Notes under the pieces: model-generated
Databases searched by the model: none
What the model saw: the letters and a program-made list of their open reading frames with translations, nothing else
Told to the model about the DNA's origin: nothing
Part shown: positions 45,769 through 54,917 of the stretch, in pieces
Layout: every line of letters begins with the position of its first letter
How positions within the stretch are numbered: position 1 is the stretch's first letter
Translations under genes and position numbers: made by a program
Source: Sediminivirga luteola
GTDB lineage: Bacteria; Actinomycetota; Actinomycetes; Actinomycetales; Brevibacteriaceae
DNA: 64,000 nt
NCBI RefSeq assembly: GCF_014639315.1
Contig: NZ_BMFY01000014.1
Span: 59,462-123,461 of the forward strand
Direction of reading: 5' to 3'

Positions 45769-45774
45769 TAGACT
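45769..45774 (+). promoter_or_regulatory. leaderless promoter -10 of the PBP gene
   Basis: TAGACT ends seven bases before the ATG at 45782. Confidence 0.55.
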
Positions 45775-45781
45775 TCAGCAT

Positions 45782-48046
45782 ATGGCGTCTTCCGAGTCCA
45801 CGTTCTCAGGCACGTTCAGCGCCCTGTTCCAGTTCATCGCGGTCAGCGTGATCACCGGTGTGGTCGGCGCTGGCCTGGCGATCCCTGCCGTCGGCGCGGC
45901 ATCGGCCGGTGCCGAAGGCGCGGTAGACATCTTCGACGCGCTGCCGGCGGAGCTGGAGGAGCGGCCGCTTGCTCAGCAGTCCGTCATGCTCGCCGCCGAC
46001 GGCTCCGAGATCGCCCGGTTCTTCTGGCAGAACCGCGAGGAAGTGCCGCTGGAGGACATCTCGCAGCGGATGCAGGACGCCACCGTCGCCATCGAGGACG
46101 AGCGGTTCTTCCAGCACGGCGGCGTGGACATCGAGGGCATCGCCCGCGCCGCGGTGGTGAACCTCATCTCGGACAGCACTCAGGGCGGTTCGACGCTGAC
46201 GCAGCAGTACGTGAAGAACGTGCTGATCGAGAACAGCCACGCCGAGGGCGATGACGAGGGCATCCAGGAGGCCCGCCAGAGCGACGGCGTGGCCGGCTAC
46301 GCCCGTAAGCTCCGCGAGGCCAAGCTGGCCGTAGCGGTGGAGAAGCGGTACTCCAAAGAGGAGATCCTCAACCGCTACCTGAACATCAACAACTACTCCG
46401 GCTCGCCCAACACCTACGGCGTGCAGGCGGCGGCGCACCACTACTGGGGCATCCCCGCCTCGGAGTTGAACCTCCAGCAGTCGGCCATGCTGGCCGGGAT
46501 CGTGCAGAATCCGTCCCGCTTCAACCCGGAGACGAACCCGGACGAAGTGCTCCAGCGCCGGAACGTCGTGCTGGGGAACATGCTGCGCCACGACTTCATC
46601 ACGCAGGAGGAGTACGACGAGGCGACGGCCTCCGATCTGGACCTGGACGTGCACCGCACGCCGAACGGCTGCTCTGCCGCCGAGGGCATGGAGTACTTCT
46701 GCGACTACGTCACCTCGGTGATCGCCAACTCGGACCTGTACGGCGAGGACGCCGAGGAGCGGGTGCGCTATATGCAGCGCGGCGGCCTGACCATCCAGAC
46801 GACCATCAACCCGGAGATGCAGCGCATCGCGGTGGAGCAGGTGCACAACCGCATTCCCGCCGACGACCCCTCCGGCGCGGGCCACACCATCGTCACGGTG
46901 GAGCCGGGGACCGGCAAGGTCCTGGCGATGGCGCAGAACCGGAACTACACCGTGAACCAGAACGAGGAGGAACACGACCCCTCGGCCACGAGCGTCAACT
47001 ACAACGTGGACCGGCTGCATCGCGGAGGCAACGGATTCCAGGTCGGCTCGACGTGGAAGCCCTTCGTGCTAGCGGCATGGCTGAAGTCGGGTCGTTCGCT
47101 CTCCACAACCGTGGACGCCACGAAACGGGTCTTCCCGGCGAGTTCCTGGACCTACAACGGCTGTGACAACAACGCCGGGGACGCGGATCCGAGCAACGCC
47201 GGCGACGGCCGCGGCAGCTCCTCGATGACTGCGCTGCAGGCCACCACGGGCTCGGTCAACACGGCGTACACGGCGATGGCCAACCAGTTGAACATGTGCG
47301 ACATCCTGGACACCGCGATGGATCTGGGCCTGAAGCAGGGCAACGGCCAGCCACTGGACACGCCGATGGACAACGGGCTGACCGAGGCGCTGCTTCCGTC
47401 GTCCGTGCTGGGTACGCCCAATATCGCGCCCATCGACATGGCAGCGGCGTACGCGACGTTCGCCAACCGCGGCGAGTACTGCGCACCGCTGGCGCTGGAA
47501 GGCATCACCGCCCGGGACGGTGAGGAGGTCCCCGTGCCCGAGCAGGACTGCCACCGGGCGCTGGATGAGGACGTCGCCGACGGCGTGGCCTGGGCGCTCA
47601 GCCAGACGTTCAACGGCGGCACCACCTCCGGCCTCGGGATCGGGGTCCCGGCTGCCGCCAAGACCGGTACGACGAACTTCGAGGTCGGCGCGACCTGGCT
47701 GCTCGGGTTCACCCGCACCATGTCCACTGCCGTGTGGACCGGCGATCCGGAAGGGCGTCGCGACTGGCGCCGGAACAGCGAGGGCGTCGTCCGCGGCAAC
47801 ATCTACGGCGCCACCATCTCCGGTCGTACATGGCAGGCGTACATGTCCCGCGCGGTGGAGCACACCCAGGGCAACACCGGCTTCCCGCGCCCAGGCTCCT
47901 CGGTGATGGGATCGAGCCCCCGCAGCACAGGCGGCGGTGACCGCGGCGGAAACGGTGGCGGCGGAAACGGCGGCGGCCAGAACAACAACGGTGGCGGCGA
48001 CAACGGTGGTGGCGGCGACAACGGCGCCGGCCTCGGCGGCGGCTGA
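45782..48046 (+). CDS. class A penicillin-binding protein (glycosyltransferase/transpeptidase)
   Basis: A 754-residue bifunctional peptidoglycan synthase. The N-terminal hydrophobic segment (residues 13-42) anchors it. The GT51 domain has E-D-E-R-F-F-Q-H-G-G-V-D and G-G-S-T-L-T-Q-Q-Y-V-K-N. The transpeptidase domain has the active-site Ser423 in G-S-T-W-K-P-F, S-V-N in T-G-S-V-N-T-A-Y, and K-T-G-T-T. The last 45 residues are a Gly/Asn repeat tail. It corresponds to the PonA2-type gene of actinobacteria next to a metallophosphoesterase. No PASTA domain is visible at the C-terminus. Confidence 0.95.
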   Translation: MASSESTFSGTFSALFQFIAVSVITGVVGAGLAIPAVGAASAGAEGAVDIFDALPAELEERPLAQQSVMLAADGSEIARFFWQNREEVPLEDISQRMQDATVAIEDERFFQHGGVDIEGIARAAVVNLISDSTQGGSTLTQQYVKNVLIENSHAEGDDEGIQEARQSDGVAGYARKLREAKLAVAVEKRYSKEEILNRYLNINNYSGSPNTYGVQAAAHHYWGIPASELNLQQSAMLAGIVQNPSRFNPETNPDEVLQRRNVVLGNMLRHDFITQEEYDEATASDLDLDVHRTPNGCSAAEGMEYFCDYVTSVIANSDLYGEDAEERVRYMQRGGLTIQTTINPEMQRIAVEQVHNRIPADDPSGAGHTIVTVEPGTGKVLAMAQNRNYTVNQNEEEHDPSATSVNYNVDRLHRGGNGFQVGSTWKPFVLAAWLKSGRSLSTTVDATKRVFPASSWTYNGCDNNAGDADPSNAGDGRGSSSMTALQATTGSVNTAYTAMANQLNMCDILDTAMDLGLKQGNGQPLDTPMDNGLTEALLPSSVLGTPNIAPIDMAAAYATFANRGEYCAPLALEGITARDGEEVPVPEQDCHRALDEDVADGVAWALSQTFNGGTTSGLGIGVPAAAKTGTTNFEVGATWLLGFTRTMSTAVWTGDPEGRRDWRRNSEGVVRGNIYGATISGRTWQAYMSRAVEHTQGNTGFPRPGSSVMGSSPRSTGGGDRGGNGGGGNGGGQNNNGGGDNGGGGDNGAGLGGG

Positions 48047-48056
48047 GCCCGCAGCC

Positions 48057-48083
48057 TTGACGGGCGGCACCGGCCGTTAAGCT
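48057..48083 (+). promoter_or_regulatory. candidate promoter of the DUF4177-RidA-MBL genes
   Basis: TTGACG (48057-48062), a short 15-nt spacer, and TAAGCT (48078-48083), giving a leader of about 80 nt before the DUF4177 start. Confidence 0.4.
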
Positions 48084-48168
48084 GGGCGTGGGACGGACGC
48101 TCGCCGAGCGGACGATGCCGGTGCGATTCCGTCCCGGGCAACCCCGCTTTACGGAAAGGACCGCCGGG

Positions 48169-48324
48169 ATGACCACGTGGGAATACGTCACCGTGCCGCT
48201 GATCGTGCACGCCACCAAGCAGATCCTCGACCAGTGGGGTGAAGAGGGCTACGAGCTGGTGCAGGTGGTGCCAGGGCCCGACGGCAACGGCCTCGTGGCG
48301 TACATGAAGCGCCCCAAGGACTGA
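48169..48324 (+). CDS. DUF4177-family small protein
   Basis: A 51-residue protein starting M-T-T-W-E-Y-V-T-V-P-L, with L-D-Q-W-G-E-E-G-Y-E-L-V-Q-V in the middle, which is the DUF4177 pattern. GAAAGGA precedes the ATG. The function is unknown. In actinobacteria this small gene commonly precedes the RidA gene, as here with a 43-nt gap. Confidence 0.88.
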   Translation: MTTWEYVTVPLIVHATKQILDQWGEEGYELVQVVPGPDGNGLVAYMKRPKD

Positions 48325-48367
48325 CGGAAACCTCCGTCTCATCGACGAGAACACAGGAGTGATGGCA

Positions 48368-48856
48368 GTGGAAGCAGAGACCCGCATCAGCGATCTCGGT
48401 GTGGACAAGCGGCTCGCGGACCTGGGCCTGAGCCTCCCGGAGGTGGCCACCCCGGCCGGTGCCTACATCCCGGCGCTGCGCACCGGGAACGTCGTGCAGA
48501 CCTCCGGGCAGCTCCCGCTCGTGGACGGCGCGCTGCCGGCCACCGGCCGCCTGGGTGCCGAGGTCAGCCTCGAGCAGGGATACGAGCTGGCGCGCCAGTG
48601 CATTCTGGGTGCGCTGGCCGCGGTGAAGTCCGTCACCGGTTCGCTCGATGACATCGCCCAGGTCGTCAAGGTCACCGGCTTCGTCTCCAGCGCGGTCGAC
48701 TTCTACGACCAGCCCAAGGTGGTCAACGGCGCCTCCGAGCTGCTCGGCGAACTCTTCGGCGAGGCCGGCCGGCACTCCCGCTCGGCCGTGGGCGTCGCGG
48801 CGCTGCCGCTGAACGCACCCGTGGAGATCGAGCTCCAGGTGCTGCTGCGCGGCTGA
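48368..48856 (+). CDS. RidA/YjgF-family protein
   Basis: A 162-residue RidA-like protein of the longer actinobacterial (Rv3678c-like) type. It shows G-A-Y-I-P-A-L-R-T-G-N-V-V-Q-T-S-G-Q-L-P near residue 35-54 and S-R-S-A-V-G-V-A-A-L-P-L near 138. The canonical deaminase arginine in the late R-x-A position is replaced within S-A-V-G, so enamine/imine hydrolysis is uncertain. The GTG at 48368 is chosen because AGGAG lies 8 nt upstream; an ATG at 48362 is also in frame but too close to that site. Confidence 0.85.
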   Translation: MEAETRISDLGVDKRLADLGLSLPEVATPAGAYIPALRTGNVVQTSGQLPLVDGALPATGRLGAEVSLEQGYELARQCILGALAAVKSVTGSLDDIAQVVKVTGFVSSAVDFYDQPKVVNGASELLGELFGEAGRHSRSAVGVAALPLNAPVEIELQVLLRG

Positions 48857-48861
48857 TCGCC

Positions 48862-49629
48862 ATGTCACGTCCGCTGCGCCTCGTACGCGCCGCCAATCCG
48901 GGCCCGATGACACTGGAGGGCACCAACACCTATGTGCTCCTGGCCGATGACGCCTCCACCGCGCTGCTGATCGACCCAGGACCGGCGCTGGAGGACCACC
49001 GGCAGGCCTTCCTGCAAGCCACCGGCGGGGCGCGCATCGAGGGCATCGTGCTCACCCACCATCACGCGGATCACTCCGAGCTGCTCCAGACCGCCGACGA
49101 CTGGGCTCCCGGTGTGCCGGTCTACGCCGCCGACGAGTCCTTCCAGCGTTACGCGCCGGCCCCCGGCCAGGGGCAGGAACTGGTATTCGGCCCCGGGCCG
49201 GGTGACCAGGTCGTCTTCGAGCTGACCCCCGGCCACACCCGGGACTCCTTGTGCCTGCTGTGGCGCGATGTGCTGTTCGCCGGTGACACGATCCTCGGCC
49301 GCGGTACCACGGTCGTGACCTATCCCGAGGGCACGCTGGCCGGGTACCTCGCGAGCCTGGACCGGCTGATCGGCCTGGCCGACTCCGGCAGGTTCACCGC
49401 CATCGCGCCGGGGCACGGCCCGTGGATCGACGCGCCGCTGGAGGTGCTGCACCACTACCGCAGCCACCGGCTGGAACGCCTCGACCAGGTCCGTGCCGCG
49501 CTCGACGCCGGCGCGGAAAACGCCGAGGACATCGTCCGGCAGGTGTACGCCGGGCTGGGCGAGGACCTCGTGCCGGCGGCCGTGCAGAGCGTCCGCGCCC
49601 AGCTGGAGTACCTGCGGCAGCAGGGCTGA
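48862..49629 (+). CDS. MBL-fold metallohydrolase
   Basis: A 255-residue metallo-beta-lactamase-fold hydrolase of the glyoxalase II/LACTB2-like group. The metal motif H-H-H-A-D-H is near residue 62-67, with T-P-G-H-T-R-D-S, F-A-G-D-T-I-L-G and A-P-G-H-G-P following. The C-terminal helical part (H-Y-R-S-H-R-L-E-R) is typical of this subgroup. The ATG is 5 nt after the RidA stop without its own ribosome site, implying coupling. The Rv3677c-like neighbour of RidA in actinobacteria; substrate unknown. Confidence 0.92.
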   Translation: MSRPLRLVRAANPGPMTLEGTNTYVLLADDASTALLIDPGPALEDHRQAFLQATGGARIEGIVLTHHHADHSELLQTADDWAPGVPVYAADESFQRYAPAPGQGQELVFGPGPGDQVVFELTPGHTRDSLCLLWRDVLFAGDTILGRGTTVVTYPEGTLAGYLASLDRLIGLADSGRFTAIAPGHGPWIDAPLEVLHHYRSHRLERLDQVRAALDAGAENAEDIVRQVYAGLGEDLVPAAVQSVRAQLEYLRQQG

Positions 49630-49654
49630 ACGAGCGCACAGCACACAGAAAAAC

Positions 49655-49695
49655 GACGACACCCGGCGGGGAGATCTCCGCCGGGCGCCGTCGTC
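49655..49695 (-). terminator. hairpin terminator between MBL and Crp genes
   Basis: Outer stem GACGAC/GTCGTC (49655-49660, 49690-49695) and inner 8-bp stem (49662-49669 with 49678-49685). On the minus strand it is followed by GTTTTTC, a proper T-tract, so it terminates the crp transcript and probably also works for the opposing gene. Confidence 0.85.
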
Positions 49696-49738
49696 TGCTG
49701 CTTCAGCTGCTGGGCTTCTGCTGGGCCTCTACTGTCCT

Positions 49739-50416
49739 CTACCGGGCCCGGGCGGCCATCCGGTCCAGGTCGAGCAGGACGACGGCGCGCGCCTCCAGGC
49801 GCAGCCAGCCGCGCGCGGCGAAATCTGCCAGCGCCTTGTTCACGGTCTCGCGGGAGGCGCCCACCAGCTGGGCCAGTTCCTCCTGGGTCAGCTCGTGGGC
49901 GACGAGAACACCATCGGCGGCGGGCCGGCCGAACCGGTCGGCCAGGTCCATAAGCGCCTTGGCCACGCGGCCGGGCACATCGGAGAAGACCAGGTCGCCC
50001 ACCGTGTCGTTGGTCTTGCGCAGGCGCTGCGCGAGTGCCTTGAGCAGGTTCAGGGAGGCATGAGGATGATCCCCCAGCCAGGTGACCAGGTTGGGGTGCT
50101 TGAGCGTCAGCAGCTCGGTCTCGGAGACGGCCGTGGCGGTCGCGGAGCGCACACCCGGGTCGAACAGCATGAGCTCGCCGAACATCTCGCCCGGGCCCAG
50201 CACGGACAGGAGGTTCTCGCGGCCATCCGGCGCGGTGCGCCCGAGCTTCACCTTGCCGGAGAGCACCAGGTACAGCTCGTCGCCGCTGTCGCCCTCGTGG
50301 AAGAGTTCAGTCCCACGGCGCAGAGTCAGCGGGGTCATCAGGTCCACCAGCGCTTTGATCGCCTCATCGTCGATGCCGGCGAACAACGTGGCGTTCTTCA
50401 CGCTCTCGATATCCAC
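49739..50416 (-). CDS. crp: Crp/Fnr-family cAMP-binding transcription regulator
   Basis: A 225-residue regulator close to actinobacterial Crp/GlxR. The cyclic-nucleotide pocket has F-G-E-L-M-L-F-D then R-S-A-T-A, matching the cAMP-binding F-G-E-L...R-x-A-T pattern. The C-terminal helix-turn-helix reads L-T-Q-E-E-L-A-Q-L-V-G-A-S-R-E-T-V-N-K. It starts at GTG with GGGAGG upstream. It lies between the MBL and nth genes as in mycobacteria (Rv3676-like). A candidate binding site lies before acsA in this window. Confidence 0.94.
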   Translation of the reverse strand: MDIESVKNATLFAGIDDEAIKALVDLMTPLTLRRGTELFHEGDSGDELYLVLSGKVKLGRTAPDGRENLLSVLGPGEMFGELMLFDPGVRSATATAVSETELLTLKHPNLVTWLGDHPHASLNLLKALAQRLRKTNDTVGDLVFSDVPGRVAKALMDLADRFGRPAADGVLVAHELTQEELAQLVGASRETVNKALADFAARGWLRLEARAVVLLDLDRMAARAR

Positions 50417-50494
50417 GAAACCTCCCGTTAATAAAGCTCAACTACGGTAATCTACCGCGTCATCGGCGCCTTCACCATGCGCACGGTGTACGGA

Positions 50495-50500
50495 TACGCT
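50495..50500 (+). promoter_or_regulatory. leaderless promoter -10 of nth
   Basis: TACGCT ends six bases before the GTG at 50507. Confidence 0.5.
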
Positions 50501-50506
50501 TGAGTC

Positions 50507-51247
50507 GTGCCCACAGTGCTTGAGAAGAGTGCCAGGAGATTCGCCACAGAGACGCCGCTGGGGCGCACCCGGCGGGCGCGGAAGATCCACCGGATCCTCA
50601 CTGAAGTCTATCCGCATGCGCGGTGTGAGCTCGACTACGAAACGCCATTCCAGCTGCTCATCGCCACCGTGCTTTCCGCCCAGACCACGGATGTCCGGGT
50701 CAACTCGATCACTCCCGCCCTGTTCGCGGCCTACCCCGAACCGGCGGATCTGGCTGCCGCGGATCCGGCGCGGGTCGAGGAGATCGTCCGTCCCACCGGC
50801 TTCTACCGGGCCAAGGCGGCCAACATCATCGGCCTCGCCCAGGTGCTCGTGGACCAGCACGCGGGCGAGGTGCCGCCCCAGCTGGAGGCGCTCGTGCGGT
50901 TGCCCGGCGTCGGCCGGAAGACGGCTCACGTCGTCCTCGGCAACGCCTTCGACGTCCCGGGGCTCACGGTGGACACCCACTTCGGGCGGCTGGTGCGGCG
51001 CTTCGGCTGGACCCGTGAGGAGGACCCGGTGAAGGTGGAGCAGGCCATCGGCGAGCTGTTCCCCGCTAAGGACTGGACCATGCTCTCGCACCGCCTGATC
51101 TTCCACGGCCGGCGCATCTGCCATGCCCGCCGGCCCGCCTGCGGCGCCTGTCCCGTGGCGCAGCTGTGCCCGTCCTTCGGCACCGGGGAGCCCGATCCGG
51201 TCAAGGCCGCGCGGCTGCTGCGCTATGAGATGGCACCGGTGGAATGA
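50507..51247 (+). CDS. nth: endonuclease III
   Basis: A 246-residue DNA glycosylase/AP lyase for oxidised pyrimidines. The helix-hairpin-helix L-P-G-V-G-R-K-T-A is at residues 132-140 with catalytic Lys138, and the catalytic Asp156 is in V-D-T-H-F. The four cysteines of the iron-sulphur cluster follow the C-x6-C-x2-C-x5-C pattern near residue 205-221. It overlaps the CoA pyrophosphatase gene by 4 nt. Confidence 0.97.
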   Translation: MPTVLEKSARRFATETPLGRTRRARKIHRILTEVYPHARCELDYETPFQLLIATVLSAQTTDVRVNSITPALFAAYPEPADLAAADPARVEEIVRPTGFYRAKAANIIGLAQVLVDQHAGEVPPQLEALVRLPGVGRKTAHVVLGNAFDVPGLTVDTHFGRLVRRFGWTREEDPVKVEQAIGELFPAKDWTMLSHRLIFHGRRICHARRPACGACPVAQLCPSFGTGEPDPVKAARLLRYEMAPVE

Positions 51248-51918
51248 GTGCACCGGAGGGCCTGCGGCGCCTGGTGGAGGCCCGCGGCCAGGAGAGCTGG
51301 CTGAGCCACCGGCCGGCCGGCGGCGGGGCACGGGAGGCGGGAGTGCTGCTGCTCTTCGGCCGCGGGACGGCGCCGCGCACCCCGGCGGGCCTTCAGGAGC
51401 GCGCACGGCTGGAACCGCTCGGCGCCGGCGATCTGGACATCCTGCTGCTGCAGCGCTCCACCGCGCTGCGGCACCATGCCGGGCAGGTCGCCTTCCCCGG
51501 CGGCGGGCTGGAGCCCGGCGACGCCGATATCGTGGCCGCGGCACTGCGGGAGGCCCAGGAGGAGACCGGGCTCGACCCGGCCGGTGTGGAGGTCGTCGGC
51601 GCTCTCGCCCCGGCGCACGTCCCGGTTTCCGGCTTCGACGTCACACCCGTGGTGGCGTGGTGGCGCCAGGAGAGCCCGGTACGGGCCGTCGACGCGGGGG
51701 AGACGGCCCGCGTGGCCCGCATCCCGGTGGCGGATCTGACCGCCCCGGAGAACAGGGGCCGCTACCGGCACCCGCGCGGAGTCGTCACCACCGCCTTCGA
51801 TCCGGGAGTGTTCCAGGTGTGGGGATTCACCGCCATCGTGCTGGACTACGTGCTCGACCGGCTGGGCTGGACGACGGACTGGGACACCGGCCGCCGCATC
51901 GCGATCCCGCCGCCGTAA
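51244..51918 (+). CDS. NUDIX CoA pyrophosphatase-like protein
   Basis: A 224-residue NUDIX protein. The CoA-specific U-P-F-0035 pattern [20 protein letters not shown] is present ([12 protein letters not shown]), followed by the NUDIX box G-G-L-E-P-G-D ... R-E-A-Q-E-E-T-G; Asp replaces the first Glu of the box. It probably hydrolyses CoA or related compounds. It is coupled to nth (ATGA overlap), a conserved actinobacterial pairing, and followed by a clear terminator. Confidence 0.9.
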   Translation: MSAPEGLRRLVEARGQESWLSHRPAGGGAREAGVLLLFGRGTAPRTPAGLQERARLEPLGAGDLDILLLQRSTALRHHAGQVAFPGGGLEPGDADIVAAALREAQEETGLDPAGVEVVGALAPAHVPVSGFDVTPVVAWWRQESPVRAVDAGETARVARIPVADLTAPENRGRYRHPRGVVTTAFDPGVFQVWGFTAIVLDYVLDRLGWTTDWDTGRRIAIPPP

Positions 51919-51930
51919 GAAGGCCGCAAA

Positions 51931-51976
51931 AGAAGAACGCCCCTGTTCCCTTCAGCCGGGAACGGGGGCGTCTTCT
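51931..51976 (+). terminator. hairpin terminator after the nth operon
   Basis: A 19-bp nearly perfect stem (51932-51950 with 51958-51975, 7-nt loop) starts 14 nt after the stop. AAAAG precedes it, so it may also serve the opposing holin-like gene. Confidence 0.85.
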
Positions 51977-52063
51977 CGCACTTGTCTTCGCCTACCGCGG
52001 TCCTGCCGCCGCGGCGCTTCCGGACGCGTCCGCGATGCGGTGGACGGCGGGGGCTGGACCGCC

Positions 52064-52471
52064 TCAGCGCCGAGGTCCGCCGGGGTTCTTCAGCGCGCGG
52101 CGGAACGACGCGACGGCGCCCTTCGCCTCGGCGATCGCCGTCTTGGGCGTCGGGTTGGCGGACTTCAGGATCGGCACGGCGCTCACCACGAGGACCACGG
52201 CGACGATCGCCAGGGCGGCGAACACCACCAGGAAGCTCAGCCACCACGGCCAGCCGGCCCCCTCGTGCAGCGCGGCGACCACCGCGAACAGCGCCGCGAA
52301 GGCGCCGAAGTACAGGAACACGAGTCCGCCGATCGCCAGGCCGGCGCCGATGCCGAGTTTCTTGGCGCCCTCGGACACCTCGGCTTTGGCGAGCGCCTTG
52401 CTCTCGTTCGCCAGCGCCCGGGTGTCGGAGCCGATGTCCTTGATCAGCTGTGAGATCGAGCGCTCGGCCAT
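52064..52471 (-). CDS. phage-holin-like (DUF1469) membrane protein
   Basis: A 135-residue protein. An amphipathic N-terminal helix (I-S-Q-L-I-K-D-I-G-S-D, then A-K-A-E-V-S-E-G-A-K-K-L) is followed by two long membrane segments (44-70 and 77-99) and a basic C-terminus. This is the DUF1469/YqjE, holin-superfamily III-like layout. There are no other phage genes here, and the same gene type sits between nth/NUDIX and acs genes in other actinobacteria, so a phage origin is unlikely. GAGGAG precedes the ATG. Confidence 0.82.
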   Translation of the reverse strand: MAERSISQLIKDIGSDTRALANESKALAKAEVSEGAKKLGIGAGLAIGGLVFLYFGAFAALFAVVAALHEGAGWPWWLSFLVVFAALAIVAVVLVVSAVPILKSANPTPKTAIAEAKGAVASFRRALKNPGGPRR

Positions 52472-52585
52472 GGGGGTCTCCTCTTGAGCTCTTGACGCCT
52501 ACGGATCGGTCCCGCCCCTCGCCGGCTCCGTCCCCGGAGGGGCCGGAACCGCCGGGAGAGGCGCTTAGCCTCATCCTAACGGGCA

Positions 52586-52620
52586 CCGCACCCGCCCCGC
52601 GGCGAAGGGGGCGGGTGCGG
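52586..52620 (-). terminator. hairpin terminator after acsA
   Basis: A perfect 13-bp stem (52586-52598 with 52608-52620) lies 10 nt beyond the acsA stop on the minus strand. Confidence 0.8.
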
Positions 52621-52630
52621 CCAGATGGAC

Positions 52631-54589
52631 TCAGCTGCCCTTCTTCAGGTTCTCCTGGATCAGGTCCATCACGGAGGAGTCCGCCAGCGTGGTGGCGTCG
52701 CCGACCTCGCGGTTCTCGGCGACGTCGCGCAGCAGGCGGCGCATGATCTTGCCCGAGCGGGTCTTGGGCAGCTCGGAGACGACCAGGACGCGCTTCGGCT
52801 TGGCGATGGGCCCGATCTCCTGGCCGACGTGCTGCCGCAGCGCCTCGGTGATGCCCTCGTCCTCGGCATGGGAGGAGCGCAGGATCACGAACGCCACGAC
52901 GGCCTGGCCGGTGGTCTCATCCGCAGCGCCGACCACTGCGGCCTCGGCGACCGCCGGATGGGAGACCAGGGCGGACTCGATCTCCGTGGTGGAGAGCCGG
53001 TGCCCGGACACGTTCATGACATCGTCCACCCGGCCCAGGAACCAGATGTCGCCGTCGTCGTCGCGGCGGGCGCCGTCGCCGGCGAAGTACATCCCCTCGA
53101 ACGTCGACCAGTAGGTGTCCTTGAACCGCTGCGGATCCCCCCAGATGCCGCGCAGCATCGACGGCCACGGCTCCTTGACCACGAGGAAACCGCCGACGTT
53201 GTTCTCCAGCGGCTGGCCGGCGTCATCGACGACGTCCACCACGATGCCCGGCAGGGCGCGCTGGGCGGAGCCGGGCTTGGTGGCGGTCACGCCCGGCAGC
53301 GGGGAGATCATCAGCGCGCCGGTCTCGGTCTGCCACCAGGTGTCCACGATGGGTGCCTTGTCCCCGCCGATCACGCGGCGGTACCACATCCACGCCTCGG
53401 GGTTGATCGGCTCGCCCACCGAGCCGAGCACCCGCAGCGAGGACAGGTCGTACTTCTCCGGGATGTCGTCGCCCCATTTCATGGCGGCGCGGATCGCGGT
53501 GGGCGCGGTGTACAGGATGGTGACCTTGTACTTCTCCACGATCTCCCACCAGCGGCCGCGATGCGGGGTGTCGGGAGTGCCCTCGTACACCACCTGGGTG
53601 GCACCGTTCGCCAGCGGTGCGTACGTCAGGTACGAGTGCCCGGTGATCCAGCCGATGTCGGCGGTGCACCAGTAGACGTCCTTCTCCGGCTTCAGATCGA
53701 AGACGTTCTTGTGGGTGAACGCCGCCTGGGTCAGGTAGCCGCCGGTGGTGTGCAGGATGCCTTTCGGCTTCCCGGTCGTGCCGGAGGTGTAGAGGATGAA
53801 CAGCGGGTGCTCGGAGTCGAAGCCCTGCGGGGTGTGCTCGGGGGAGGCCGGGTCGACCACCTCGTGCCACCACAGGTCCCGGGACTCGTCGAACTCGGTG
53901 TCCTGCCCGGTCCGCTGGACCACGAGGACCTTCTCCACGGTGGTCTCGGACTTCGCCAGCGCGGCGTCGACGGCGGGCTTGAGCGCCGAGGGCTTGCCGC
54001 GGCGGTAGCCGCCGTCGGCGGTGATGACCACCTTGGCCTCAGCATCGACGATCCTGCTGTGCAGCGCATCGGCGGAGAATCCCCCGAAGACGACGCTGTG
54101 GGTGGCGCCGAGCCGGGCGCAGGCGAGCATGGAGATCACGGCCTCGGGGATCATCGGCAGGTAGATGGCGACCCGGTCCCCGGCTGCGACGCCCAGCGAG
54201 GCCAGGGCGTTGGCGGCCTTGCTGACCTCGTCCTTGAGCTGCGCATAGGTCAGCGTACGGGTGTCGCCGGGCTCACCCTCGAAGTGGATGGCGACGCGCT
54301 CTCCGTTGCCGGCCTCCACATGCCGGTCCACGCAGTTGTACGCCACGTTCAGGGTGCCGCCGACGAACCACTTGGCGAAGGGCGCCTCGCTCCAGTCCAG
54401 GGTCTGCTCGAAGTCCCGTTCCCAGCTGATGAGCTCACGGGCCTGCTCGGCCCAGAACGCGAGCCGGTCCTGCTGGGCCCGCTCGTAGAGGTCCGCGCCG
54501 GCGACGGCTTCGCGGGCGAAGTCCTCCGGCGGGGGGAAGGTGCGATTCTCGTGGAGGAGGTTGCTCACGCCCTTGCTGTCCTCTGCCAT
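52631..54589 (-). CDS. acsA: acetyl-CoA synthetase
   Basis: A 652-residue AMP-forming acetyl-CoA synthetase, normal family length. [18 protein letters not shown] and G-R-V-D-D-V are in place, and the C-terminal motif R-S-G-K-I-M-R-R carries catalytic Lys614. That lysine is the one reversibly acetylated in other bacteria. The ATG at 54589 follows AGAAGGAG and is preferred over an in-frame ATG 96 nt upstream. The promoter region carries a Crp-like palindrome. Monocistronic, with a terminator directly after. Confidence 0.96.
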   Translation of the reverse strand: MAEDSKGVSNLLHENRTFPPPEDFAREAVAGADLYERAQQDRLAFWAEQARELISWERDFEQTLDWSEAPFAKWFVGGTLNVAYNCVDRHVEAGNGERVAIHFEGEPGDTRTLTYAQLKDEVSKAANALASLGVAAGDRVAIYLPMIPEAVISMLACARLGATHSVVFGGFSADALHSRIVDAEAKVVITADGGYRRGKPSALKPAVDAALAKSETTVEKVLVVQRTGQDTEFDESRDLWWHEVVDPASPEHTPQGFDSEHPLFILYTSGTTGKPKGILHTTGGYLTQAAFTHKNVFDLKPEKDVYWCTADIGWITGHSYLTYAPLANGATQVVYEGTPDTPHRGRWWEIVEKYKVTILYTAPTAIRAAMKWGDDIPEKYDLSSLRVLGSVGEPINPEAWMWYRRVIGGDKAPIVDTWWQTETGALMISPLPGVTATKPGSAQRALPGIVVDVVDDAGQPLENNVGGFLVVKEPWPSMLRGIWGDPQRFKDTYWSTFEGMYFAGDGARRDDDGDIWFLGRVDDVMNVSGHRLSTTEIESALVSHPAVAEAAVVGAADETTGQAVVAFVILRSSHAEDEGITEALRQHVGQEIGPIAKPKRVLVVSELPKTRSGKIMRRLLRDVAENREVGDATTLADSSVMDLIQENLKKGS

Positions 54590-54626
54590 GATGTTCTCCT
54601 TCTGACCCTGTCGTCGTTGACGTGTG

Positions 54627-54648
54627 ATGTCATGTGACATGTGGCACA
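54627..54648 (-). promoter_or_regulatory. candidate Crp/GlxR operator upstream of acsA
   Basis: TGTGACATGTGGCACA (54633-54648) matches the TGTGA-N6-TCACA consensus at nine of ten half-site positions. It overlaps a second palindrome, ATGTCA-TG-TGACAT (54627-54640). The centre lies about 50 nt upstream of the acsA start codon. A Crp-family gene is encoded 4 kb away. Confidence 0.65.
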
Positions 54649-54917
54649 AGCCCGACTTTAGTGCGTGATCCGCAGATTTCACCATTCACCGTCATAGCGT
54701 CGCAACGTCCGGCGCGTGGCTCCGGGCCGGGCACGCCTTCGGTGCCTCACACCGGGGCCTCGGGCTGGTGAGGCGGACGTGATGGGAGAACGCCGTGCTG
54801 TGACGGTCCCGGCACAGTTCGCCGCCCGGAGATGCAGGTGCCGTTGCTAGTGTGAGGGGAGGAGCGCCGCCGGTAGGGTGGCGCGTACCGGCATCCCAGG
54901 ACGATGAAGGGCGGATC
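54649..54917. other. remaining divergent intergenic region, acsA to membrane protein
   Basis: Apart from the Crp-like site, no further gene or RNA is visible in this 269-nt stretch. It must hold the promoters of both divergent genes, but I could not identify a confident -35/-10 pair. Confidence 0.4.

Noticed and set aside
48084..48168. Riboswitch in the leader of the DUF4177-RidA-MBL genes
   Set aside because: The 85-nt leader shows no conserved aptamer core that I recognise. It is left as an ordinary leader.
52064..52471. Prophage remnant because of a holin-like protein
   Set aside because: No other phage gene nearby, and DUF1469-type proteins are normal chromosomal neighbours in this actinobacterial block.
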